Below, piece by piece: positions 12,501-18,987 of a DNA stretch of 57,700 bases. The DNA is from Actinomyces israelii DSM 43320 (lineage in GTDB: Bacteria > Actinomycetota > Actinomycetes > Actinomycetales > Actinomycetaceae). A program made the translations under genes and the position numbers. Every line of letters starts with the position of its first letter. The first letter of the stretch is position 1. The notes beneath the pieces were generated by a model. That model was not told the origin of the DNA. It saw only the letters and a program-made list of their open reading frames with translations, and searched no databases. The stretch covers positions 1 through 57,700 of the forward strand of contig NZ_JONS01000025.1 in assembly GCF_000711965.1 (NCBI RefSeq), given 5' to 3'.

Positions 12501-14276
12501 GCGTCGCTGGACATGGTGACGCTGCGATCGATGCTGCGCGAGGTCGTACCCGAGTACATGGTCCCCCAGGCGCTGGTGCCTCTCGAGGCTCTCCCCCTGA
12601 GCTCCACGGGTAAGACGGTACGTGCGCTGCTTCCACCACCGCCCGACGAGGCCTTCAGCACCGCCGCGTTCGTCGCCCCGGAGGGGGACACCCAGACGCG
12701 CCTCGCGGCCATCTGGGCGCAGCAGCTGGGGGTCAGCCGTGTTGGGGCGCACGATAACTTCTTCGACCTCGGCGGCGATTCCATCTTGAGCATCCGGCTC
12801 GTGTCGCAGATCCGCGCTGCCGGCTGGGAAGTCACCACCAAGGATCTCTTCACCTACCAGACTGTCGAGTCTCTTGCGGCCGCGCTCGACCAGCGCCGTC
12901 CCGCCTCGGCGAGGAGAACTGAGTACGAGAAGGTCGAGGGGCCCGTCAGCACGTCGGCGATCAGCCACTGGTTCTTCGACTCGCACGTACTGGCTCCGCA
13001 GCACTTCGACATGTCGCTGCGCTACGAGCTGGCCTCCGGCATCGACATCGATCGCCTGAGGAGCGCTCTGCTGGCGCTCGTCGAGCATCACGACATGTTG
13101 CGGCTACGCGCGCACCGGGACGCCGATGGCTGGCACCAGCACCTTAACGGCGGGGTGGACCCCGGACTCGTGCATGTCGTTGAGATCGGTGGGCGCCCCG
13201 CCGACGAGGCAGTGCTGGAATGCGCGAGGCGAGAGCGCAGTGCGAGCAGGCTCGAGAACGGACCGCTGTTCGAGGCCTTCGTCCTCGCACAGGACGGGTG
13301 TCCGCGAGAGCTTCTCTTAAGCGCCCATCACCTGGTAGTGGACGCCGTCTCCTGGCAGATCGTCCTGGAGGATCTTCAGACCCTTTACGACGCCGGCGGC
13401 ACAACAGCCGCACGCCTGTCAACCACCTCGTTCCCCACCTGGATGCGACGTCTGATCGACTGCACGCGCGCCGGCGCCTTCGACAGCGACCTCGAGGCCT
13501 GGACCGACACGGTGAGCCGAATCCGCTCGATTCCCACAGACATGAACGACGGAGCGCATAATGTGGCGTCGGAGCGCACCGTAGTGGCGTCAGTCCCAGC
13601 GGATGTGACCGAGCACCTTGTGAGTCATACAACCGGGGTGCTCCGATGCCGGATCGACGATCTCCTCCTCGCCGCTCTCGCCCACGTGATGACCCGCTGG
13701 GCGGGCCAGCCGGAGATCGTGATCGAGAAGGAGGGCCACGGCCGCCACGATCTCTTCGAAGACGTGGATCTCTCCCGTACCGTGGGGTGGTTCACGACGC
13801 TCTATCCACTCGCTCTCAAAACCTCGCCTGCAAGTACGTTGGTCGAGCTCGTCGCGAGCGTGAAGCGGCAGACGAGGCAGGTGCCGGAGGGAATCAGCTA
13901 TGGCGCCCTCCGCTACCTGCGAGGCGCGCCCGACCAGGGCCTCGTTCCCGACGCACCCGCCCCCGTGGTCTTCAACTACCTCGGGCGCTTCGGCGAGGAT
14001 ATCCGGGGAGACGGGGTTGTGGCCCGCATGCTCCCCACCCCGGGCTTCGACCACGCCCCGCAGGAGGCGCGGTCGAACCTGCTCGACATCACCGGCGCGC
14101 TGATAGACGGTTCACTGTCATTCAGCTGGACGTACTCGAAGAACCGTCATCGCGAGAACACCGTCCAGCGACTGGCCAACAGCCATGTCGAGACTCTCAC
14201 CCGGCTGGCCGCTGAGACGCCTGCACGGCAGCACCTGAGAGACGAGCCGTCCCGTCCCACTACAAGAAGGAAGTGA
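6540..14276 (+). CDS. Nonribosomal peptide synthetase, C-A-T-C-A-T-E
   Basis: This 2578-residue two-module synthetase starts at an ATG preceded by AGGAAGCAGGAA. Domains by nucleotide: C1 (~6640-7950, HHIVTDGWS), A3 (~8010-9440, [12 protein letters not shown]), T3 (IGGDSV, ~9571), C2 (~9750-11090, motif HHIIMDAWS with Ala instead of the usual Gly), A4 (~11120-12630, VHTSGSTGEPKG), T4 (LGGDSI, ~12770) and a terminal epimerase (~12950-14200, HHLVVDAVSW, EGHGRHDLFEDV, FNYLGRF). Hand-aligned codes are A3 DAYVVAGVCK and A4 DADDTGFVNK. The two acidic pocket residues of A4 resemble lysine/ornithine-type codes, so a basic residue that is then epimerised is a reasonable guess. There is no thioesterase or reductase domain, so release must use another protein. 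The gene ends 6 bp before the MbtH gene. Confidence 0.97.
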   Translation: MSETTDSHRARLQEEVMRRLKNRAGRQDDIPVVPRSGPLELSHAQQRLWLLDQMEPGRTDYNSGFALEIRGRLDVSALDRALTALERRHESLRTTFTEVDGQGRQVVHAPSPVAVAPVQTDRSRLADAVAETYGAPFDLTEGPLWRPCLFRTGDDHHVLLVTIHHIVTDGWSMGILQRELDLLYRAAAANADMSADSLAKTLPELPFQYADYAAWQRARLSGPAFDASLQYWHDKLAHATTVIDLPHDHPRHKRRLTGGANHRMSIDSETTARLRNLAKEEHANIYMTLLVATRIVLARWSRQDDVVLGTVTAGRDDPRLQPLVGFFVNTLALRGAVDETLSFRENLRRTRDEVLADFDHVEVPFDLVVDAVLDERDPAVPPLVQVALILQNVGTVTPALGDLSVSSFPVARKQSVFDIAIEVVESETGLDVSFEFDRGLFETKTIVRMADDLDSVLRQAPDTAPLRQQPLRAPEPGAWCGPDAPAPATLMELFTAHVADTPEAPAVVGPDTVMTYSQLDQRAARLAGHLLARGLGKGDRLGVCLPRGPELITAFLACFYAGVVYVPLDPDYPADRLAYMTADARMAAVLTSEEQSDRFPQNVACIHMGEGEPTRAASRVDQPAYMIYTSGSTGRPKGVLLSHRGFAAASAMQRDVWGIGTGSRVLQFASPSFDASIYEFLMALTRGAALVVVPPPMLAGSSLRSTLADLGVTHAVIPPALVAALEDEDLAGVTTLVLAGEAWSGELVERFGSTRSVYNGYGPTEVTVCASVSRRLQGLSGDDVPPLGKPIPGCRLQLLDRWLRPVSDGIPAELYIGSEGLALGYWNRAGLTAERFVADPHGPRGSRMYRTGDLVRRRPDGALEFLGRTDTQIKIRGYRVELGEIENVLATLKGVERAVATVTGQPGSTRLVAYVVPSQERTVSSDSLAAEAAAVLPSYMVPAAFVDLPEVPLTPNGKVDRRRLPAVDWSKLDGQEPAEPRTDIERKLAAIWCDLLGLDHVGVRSSFFRIGGDSVTAVRMVAKIAEELGDRLPVRRVFDSPTIGELAALLEERHGTGTAPAAVLERVADADRYPLSAAQRRLWFLQTHDPEDTSYNSGIALRLRGVNASALEQALRRLLDRHQCLRTVFTSDEDGTPMQTILPAPDAPVLNRVDLSHLPEHEREDAVSQAVETFMHAPYDLSAGPLTRCLLVREAPGKHVLAVGMHHIIMDAWSLSIISRDLMALYARCSGRETPALPPATVRYIDYAAWQDRFWKSPDYESGLAFWREQLAGLEPLDLPTDHARRSVRTGRGDTCAFSVPAATLAGLQDLEQRSGATLFMVLYAATLLVLSRHSGQKDIALGTVTSGRDHVGLENVVGFFVNTIAPRIAVDEDEDLLTLVGRVRDRLLDAFQHADIPFDSVVDAISPARDPSRPTLVQALISLQNAPTGDGWALEGVEVEEYPVSRNHSLFDVSVDFAEADGMLTGIVEYDADLFDPGSMAELAQHLVTVLAELAHHPEKLVRDTALMTPSETERILAAGTGPAGADAPPLLPEALLAKNAHERPDSPAVTAHGATVSFGELSARVQRTAAALSARGIGVGDRVATALSRSVDAVTGIFAVLQVGAAYVPVDPAGPADRVRHILSQSRARAVLTDVNARELRALVGENLPILPMRALEDYESTASMATAPVREPRPDDAAYIVHTSGSTGEPKGVVVTRANVSAMLTAYRIAVLDEIDRSDTGRELTAAHLSAWTFDASWDPLAWLLNGHHLHIIDEETRTDPEALCAYLSDARIDYFDTTPSYLEQLVTAGLLDEGHHRQTVLTVGAEALGSTLHHRLAAAGIPAVLNFYGPTESTVNSTVWRVTDGERPLIGRPVAGLTAHVLDDRLRPVPAGVRGELYLSGANVAACYDNMPRLTAERFVACPGADGARMYRTGDLVRWTGELQLEFLGRNDNQVKVRGFRIELGEVESALTALPDVARAAVAVREDVPGVRRLVGYVVPDSGASLDMVTLRSMLREVVPEYMVPQALVPLEALPLSSTGKTVRALLPPPPDEAFSTAAFVAPEGDTQTRLAAIWAQQLGVSRVGAHDNFFDLGGDSILSIRLVSQIRAAGWEVTTKDLFTYQTVESLAAALDQRRPASARRTEYEKVEGPVSTSAISHWFFDSHVLAPQHFDMSLRYELASGIDIDRLRSALLALVEHHDMLRLRAHRDADGWHQHLNGGVDPGLVHVVEIGGRPADEAVLECARRERSASRLENGPLFEAFVLAQDGCPRELLLSAHHLVVDAVSWQIVLEDLQTLYDAGGTTAARLSTTSFPTWMRRLIDCTRAGAFDSDLEAWTDTVSRIRSIPTDMNDGAHNVASERTVVASVPADVTEHLVSHTTGVLRCRIDDLLLAALAHVMTRWAGQPEIVIEKEGHGRHDLFEDVDLSRTVGWFTTLYPLALKTSPASTLVELVASVKRQTRQVPEGISYGALRYLRGAPDQGLVPDAPAPVVFNYLGRFGEDIRGDGVVARMLPTPGFDHAPQEARSNLLDITGALIDGSLSFSWTYSKNRHRENTVQRLANSHVETLTRLAAETPARQHLRDEPSRPTTRRK

Positions 14277-14282
14277 CTCACC

Positions 14283-14498
14283 ATGAATAACACCAACCCG
14301 TTCGAGGACGACAATGCCAGCTATCACGTGCTGATGAATAGCGAGGGGCAGTACTCGCTATGGCCCGCCTTCTCTCCCGTGCCCGAAGGATGGGATCAGG
14401 TTCTGAGCGACAGCTCACGCGCCGACGCGCTGGCCTACGTCGAGAAGAACTGGACGGATATGCGCCCGAACAGCCTGATCAGGTCGACTGACGGCTGA
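14283..14498 (+). CDS. MbtH-like protein
   Basis: This 71-residue protein has the MbtH family length and pattern: NPFEDDN at the start, then YHVLMNSEGQYSLWP, a WP..PVPEGW motif, and the C-terminal YVEKNWTDMRPNSL. Family members bind adenylation domains and are needed for folding or activity of many NRPSs, so it most likely serves A1-A4 here. The start lies 6 bp after the synthetase stop, with AAGGAAG as the ribosome binding site. It is the last gene before a strong hairpin. Confidence 0.96.
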   Translation: MNNTNPFEDDNASYHVLMNSEGQYSLWPAFSPVPEGWDQVLSDSSRADALAYVEKNWTDMRPNSLIRSTDG

Positions 14499-14510
14499 CA
14501 CCGTCGCCCT

Positions 14511-14547
14511 GTTGAGGTGCGGAGGCCGCGGGCCTCCGCACCTCAAC
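14511..14547 (+). terminator. Perfect 17-bp stem-loop after the NRPS operon
   Basis: GTTGAGGTGCGGAGGCC and its exact reverse complement are separated by only GCG, starting 13 bases after the MbtH stop. No T tract follows, which is common for terminators in high-GC Actinobacteria. It probably ends the NRPS-MbtH transcript. Confidence 0.85.
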
Positions 14548-14749
14548 ACGTCCAAAGCCCCTCGTCTCGACTGATCGGCCAGGCGCGAGAACAACATGAC
14601 GGCCAACGCCCAGGGCGAGGAGGACTCGCCCGAAGGGTACGATCGAGATTACGCGGCGAGGGCGCCAGGAGCGCGCACCGAACGCGCGGGCCCCGGCCCG
14701 CCGGCTCCTCGCCCACGCGGACCGCGCCCCAGCAATCGGTCCTCATGCC

Positions 14750-14779
14750 TTGCGAGAAGAATGTTCTCACTCTTATAGT
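14750..14779 (+). promoter_or_regulatory. Putative promoter of the BTAD regulator gene, with inverted repeat
   Basis: TTGCGA (14750-14755) and TATAGT (14774-14779) are 18 bp apart. The inverted repeat GAGAA-N5-TTCTC (14754-14768) lies between them, where a repressor or autoregulator could bind. The transcript would have a leader of roughly 175 nt before the regulator ATG at 14962. The leader includes a small hairpin, CCGGGC-CTAA-GCCCGG, near 14870. Apart from this and the terminator, the 14499-14961 gap shows no gene. Confidence 0.4.
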
Positions 14780-14961
14780 GGCAGGGATCGGAAACACGGT
14801 AGCCGCCCGGCACCTGCGCCGGATCTGCGGCGGAACGAACAAGTCGACCGGCGCGTCCTCGTGAAGCCGGGCCTAAGCCCGGGCTGTGCGACCGATGGCC
14901 GGGCCGTCACTGCGCCGCGGAGCTTGAGCACAATGTTTCTATGACTTGAGAATGGTGTAGG

Positions 14962-17900
14962 ATGGAAGAGAGTAACAGCGCTTTCGTCCGGCTTCTGGGT
15001 CCGGTACGGGTGCTCGATGCGGACGGGACTGCGATCCGGTTGTCCGGCCGGCGCACGGCCGCGCTAGTCGCGCGCCTGGCGCTTTCGGCAGGGGTCGTCG
15101 TACCGGCGGAGACGCTGCTTGACGACATCTGGGAAGACGATATCCCCGACGGCGGTACCGAGACGCTCCGTCGGCTGGCCTCGCGGACGCGATCGAGGCT
15201 CGCAAAGCACCGTCTTGCCGTCGGGCCCGTCCCCAACGGCGGCGGTTACCGGTTCGTCATCGAACCGATGCGCGTCGACGCGCATCGGTTCGAGCACCTG
15301 GTGACCGAGGGCGCACGCCTTCTGCGCGAGAACGCGCCCGCGCGGGCGAACGAGGCGCTGGTCCAGGCGTTATCGCTATGGGGAGGAGCGCCTCTTTCGG
15401 GAATCAGGTCGGAGTTCGCCTTACGCGAGGCGGCACGGCTGGAGGACCTGCACCTGCAGGGCCAGGAGGACCGCCTTGTCGCCGTGTCCAGCCTTGAGGG
15501 GCCAGAGGCGGCGGTTGGCGACCTGCAGTCGCTGGCGAGCGCCTTCCCGTTGCGTGAGCGCACCCACTATCTTCTCATGAGGGCGCTGCACGATTCGGGC
15601 CAGCGAGGTGCCGCACTGACGACCTACGACAGGTTGCGGCACTCGCTGAACGACAAGCTCGGCGTGGCCCCCGCTCGACGGGTGACCTCGCTGTACGAGG
15701 AGATCCTGCGCGACGAGCAGGCCACGCCCACGGGGTGGAGGAGCCCGTACCTCACTCGGGCGGTGGCCCGCGACCGGGAGATCCACCTGATCGACGAGCT
15801 CATGGACCGCACTCGCCTGGTCACGCTGACGGGAACCGGCGGTGTCGGGAAGACGCGTCTCGCCGTCGAGTACGCGACGCGCGCGACTGATCGCCCGTCC
15901 GACCGCGGCCCCGCGCCGCGCATCTGCTTCGTGGGGCTCGCCGCCCTGCGGGACGGGGACAGCCTCGAGGAGGGAGTGAGCGCCGCGCTCAGCGCCCACG
16001 GCATGCTCACGCCCTCGCGCTCGCCGGCCTGCATTCCCCGCATCGCCTCGGCACTGTCCGACATGCCGACACTGCTCATCCTCGATAACTGCGAGCACGT
16101 GATCGAGCCCGCTGCTGCTCTGGTTTCTGAGCTGCTGCCGCTGCACCCCGACCTGCGGATCCTGGCGACCAGCCGGGAACCCCTTATGGTGGCGGGCGAG
16201 GCTGTACTCAGAGTACCGCCGCTCCCGTTGCCCGACGGGAGCGGCGCCAGCAGTGGCGCCGTCGAGCTGTTCGAGCAGCTCGCCGGCCTGTCGGACCCGA
16301 GCTTCTGCATCCATGACGGCAATCGCGCCCTCGTGGAGTACGTCTGCCAGCGACTCGATGGACTCCCACTCTCAATCGAGCTGGCGGCCACCCGCACCAG
16401 GTCCATGGGGATCGAGGGCATTGCCGGCCACCTGAACGAGATGTTCCAGCTCCTCTCGTCGGCTCGGCGTACTGACTCGACGCGACAGCGGTCCCTCCGC
16501 GCGACCCTGGACTGGAGCTGGGATCTTCTCAGCCCCGACGAGCGGATACTCGCGCGGCGGCTCGCGTGGTTCCCCGCAGGTGCGAGGGTGGAAACCGCCG
16601 AGCATATCTGCGCCGGAGGCGACTTACCGCAGGAAGAGATCCCATTCCTGCTCTCGTCTCTGGTGGATAGGTCTCTCCTTACGATCTCGTCCTCGAGCGA
16701 CACGCAGGCCCGTTACCAGCTACTCGAGACGACACGGCGCTATCTGCTCCTCCGTCTGGACGAGGCCGGAGAAACGGATCGCATTGCGCATTCTGCTGTC
16801 GAGTACTTCCGGGATCGGCTGCAGGACACCTTCCGAGGCCTGCTGTACGGCTGTCAGGCGGAGTCGCTCGCCTGGCTGGACGCAGAGTACGACAACATTG
16901 TGGAAGCCATGCGCCAATTAGACCGGGCGGAAGACCTGGTGGCGTTCGTGATTCCTCTGTCATGGTACTGGATCATGCACGGCCGCGTCGATGAGATCTC
17001 GCGCCAGCTCCGCGAGCTGGAGCCAGCGCGAGATGCTCTCCCGACCGGCGTCGTCCTCATTCTCGACCTCGTCGCCTCGCTGTGCCCGGGCCAAGATGAC
17101 TCCGGTGGGCGGCGGCCCCTGTGGTCGGGCGTTGACGCCGACACCCTTCGCACCTACCCGCCTCTGGTGATGATCGCATGCAAGTCCGCCCTGCTGGCGG
17201 GGGATCTTACTGCAGTCGCCTCATTGCTCGAGATAGCGCATGACCATGAGGAGCCGTGGGTCAGGGCCGCCGGGCACGCCGCCCAGTCCATCGCCGCGGA
17301 GACGGCGGGGGATACCGAGGCCGCCGAGAAGTGCGCGGAAACGGCGGCAGCCGAGTTCAATAAGATCGGCGATCACTGGAGCGCCGGCCATATGGTCACC
17401 CTGATCGCACGGCACCGCTCACGCCGCGGAGACCTGGACGGCGCGGTCGAGGCTCTGCGCGATAGTGCGACAATGGAGGAGCGCTCGGGCGTTGTGACGG
17501 TACTGGCCCAGGTGGAGCTGGGAAGGCTCCTGGTGCGTGCCGGTCGGACAGAGGAGGGCCGACGCGTACTGTCTCGCACACTGGGGCAGGCCTGCAACAT
17601 CTCGGCGGAGTACCGAATCCTGGCCCATGTGGGGATGATGGCCGCAGCTCTGGATGATGAGGACACCCGCGCAGCGGGAACCTCGTTGGCCGAGGTACGG
17701 GAGGTGATGGCCGCTCGGCTGGTCTCCGACCCGGAATACCTGAAGGTCGAGATAGAGCTCGTCACGGCGCGGCTGTACCTGCAACGCGGTCAGGTCAGGC
17801 TGGCCGAAGCGGCGATCCGCGAGGCGGCCGCAGGGGTCGCCGGCATCGCCTATCCCACGCTCGACGCCGACGTCATAGACACGACCGCGTTGGTCCTCGA

Positions 17901-18123
17901 GGCGACCCGGCGTCCGGAGATGGCTGCTCGCGCCCTCGGGATGGCCGACCGGCTGCGGGGCGGCGGTACGGCGTCGGGGAAGGCGCCTGTCGTCCTCGGC
18001 GAGCGCCTGACCCAGGCCCTCGGCACCGAGAACTTCCGCTGGTTGTACGACGAAGGACGGGCGACGGGGCTCGGCGCCACGGGCGTGTGGGCGCTGGCAG
18101 CGGATGATGAGCCTCTGAGATGA
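14962..18123 (+). CDS. SARP/AfsR-type regulator: winged helix, BTAD, NTPase, TPR-like C-terminus
   Basis: This 1053-residue protein begins with an OmpR-like DNA-binding domain (about residues 8-95, opening FVRLLGPVRVLDADG) and a bacterial transcriptional activation domain (about 96-245, ending TYDRLRHSLNDKLGV). A STAND-type NTPase follows, with P-loop GTGGVGKTRLA near residue 291 and Walker B LLILDNCEH near 372. The C-terminal ~450 residues are helical and TPR-like. Proteins of this class are usually pathway-specific activators, and its position between the synthetases and two exporters fits cluster control. The gene has four in-frame TTA codons (15370, 15421, 16624, 16918), rare in this GC-rich DNA. 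The ATG start fits the family N-terminus but has only a weak ribosome binding site. Confidence 0.93.
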   Translation: MEESNSAFVRLLGPVRVLDADGTAIRLSGRRTAALVARLALSAGVVVPAETLLDDIWEDDIPDGGTETLRRLASRTRSRLAKHRLAVGPVPNGGGYRFVIEPMRVDAHRFEHLVTEGARLLRENAPARANEALVQALSLWGGAPLSGIRSEFALREAARLEDLHLQGQEDRLVAVSSLEGPEAAVGDLQSLASAFPLRERTHYLLMRALHDSGQRGAALTTYDRLRHSLNDKLGVAPARRVTSLYEEILRDEQATPTGWRSPYLTRAVARDREIHLIDELMDRTRLVTLTGTGGVGKTRLAVEYATRATDRPSDRGPAPRICFVGLAALRDGDSLEEGVSAALSAHGMLTPSRSPACIPRIASALSDMPTLLILDNCEHVIEPAAALVSELLPLHPDLRILATSREPLMVAGEAVLRVPPLPLPDGSGASSGAVELFEQLAGLSDPSFCIHDGNRALVEYVCQRLDGLPLSIELAATRTRSMGIEGIAGHLNEMFQLLSSARRTDSTRQRSLRATLDWSWDLLSPDERILARRLAWFPAGARVETAEHICAGGDLPQEEIPFLLSSLVDRSLLTISSSSDTQARYQLLETTRRYLLLRLDEAGETDRIAHSAVEYFRDRLQDTFRGLLYGCQAESLAWLDAEYDNIVEAMRQLDRAEDLVAFVIPLSWYWIMHGRVDEISRQLRELEPARDALPTGVVLILDLVASLCPGQDDSGGRRPLWSGVDADTLRTYPPLVMIACKSALLAGDLTAVASLLEIAHDHEEPWVRAAGHAAQSIAAETAGDTEAAEKCAETAAAEFNKIGDHWSAGHMVTLIARHRSRRGDLDGAVEALRDSATMEERSGVVTVLAQVELGRLLVRAGRTEEGRRVLSRTLGQACNISAEYRILAHVGMMAAALDDEDTRAAGTSLAEVREVMAARLVSDPEYLKVEIELVTARLYLQRGQVRLAEAAIREAAAGVAGIAYPTLDADVIDTTALVLEATRRPEMAARALGMADRLRGGGTASGKAPVVLGERLTQALGTENFRWLYDEGRATGLGATGVWALAADDEPLR

Positions 18124-18133
18124 GTCCCGGTTC

Positions 18134-18151
18134 TGTCCGGAGATTGTCCGT
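18134..18151 (+). promoter_or_regulatory. Candidate SARP operator: two heptamers spaced 11 bp
   Basis: TGTCCGG (18134-18140) and TGTCCGT (18145-18151) are direct repeats whose starts are 11 bp apart. A possible -10 hexamer TAGGGT (18162-18167) begins 10 bp after the second repeat. SARP proteins are known to bind heptamer direct repeats with an 11-bp period just upstream of the -10 box, so the adjacent regulator is the natural candidate. Placing the promoter here also favours the downstream TTG start at 18208. Confidence 0.5.
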
Positions 18152-18207
18152 GGTCCTTTGGTAGGGTGCTCGTGCTATTAAGTGAAGCCCTCGCCCTGGA
18201 GACCACC

Positions 18208-18987
18208 TTGCCGAACAGACCGCCTTTGCCCAGCAATTCCGACGCCCTCTCCTCTGGCGCCGCGCTCGAGCTGACGGAGGTGACCAAGACCTATCGGCTC
18301 TCCGGTGAAGACGTGCATGCGCTGCGGAGCGTCAGCGTGCGCCTGGAACCCGGCACCTTTACCGCGGTCATGGGGCCGTCCGGGTCCGGCAAGAGCACCT
18401 TCCTGCACTGTGCGTCGGGGCTTGACACCCCGACGTCGGGGCGGGTCATGATCGGCGGTCAGGATCTATCGGGCTATTCTGAACGCCGCCTGACATTATT
18501 CCGGCGCGATCACGTGGGCTTTATTTTTCAGGCCTACCTCCTTATTCCTACGCTCACGGTGGAGGACAATATCACCCTGCCGCTGCGTCTGAGCGGGAGG
18601 CCCGTCGACAAGAAGTGGGCGCTGGAGGTGGTTCAGCAGGTCGGCATGGCCGACCAGCTGCATCGGCGCCCGAGTGAGCTCTCCGGCGGGCAGCAGCAGC
18701 GTGTGGCCATTGCGCGCGCGCTCATCGCGCGCCCCAACCTGCTCATGGCGGATGAGCCCACCGGCGCCTTGGACTCGGCGACCGGGACGCAGGTGCTGGA
18801 GCTCTTGGCTGTTGTCTCCTCACGCCTGGGGCAGACGGTGGTGATGGTGACGCACGACGCCCGCGCAGCGGCCTATGCCGACGAGGTCCTCTTCCTGGCG
18901 GATGGCCAGCTGGTGGACAGACTGGCGGGCGCCTCGGTCCAGGATATTGCGGCCCGGATGGCCCGCCTGGGGGAGCGGCGGTCATGA
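18208..18987 (+). CDS. ABC transporter ATP-binding protein (MacB/LolD-like)
   Basis: The ATPase domain starts at [12 protein letters not shown] and has Walker [10 protein letters not shown], signature [15 protein letters not shown], Walker [13 protein letters not shown] and switch MVTHD, all intact. The long Q-loop region and small size are typical of MacB/LolD-type ATPases that pair with FtsX-like permeases. I chose TTG at 18208 because GGAGA lies 6 bases upstream and the likely promoter overlaps the longer GTG start at 18166; that earlier start cannot be excluded. Its stop overlaps the permease start (ATGA). It probably powers export of the cluster's peptide. Confidence 0.93.
   Translation: MPNRPPLPSNSDALSSGAALELTEVTKTYRLSGEDVHALRSVSVRLEPGTFTAVMGPSGSGKSTFLHCASGLDTPTSGRVMIGGQDLSGYSERRLTLFRRDHVGFIFQAYLLIPTLTVEDNITLPLRLSGRPVDKKWALEVVQQVGMADQLHRRPSELSGGQQQRVAIARALIARPNLLMADEPTGALDSATGTQVLELLAVVSSRLGQTVVMVTHDARAAAYADEVLFLADGQLVDRLAGASVQDIAARMARLGERRS

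Noticed and set aside
14517..14864. 115-codon frame between MbtH and the regulator
   Set aside because: It starts inside the terminator hairpin and has no homology-like features.
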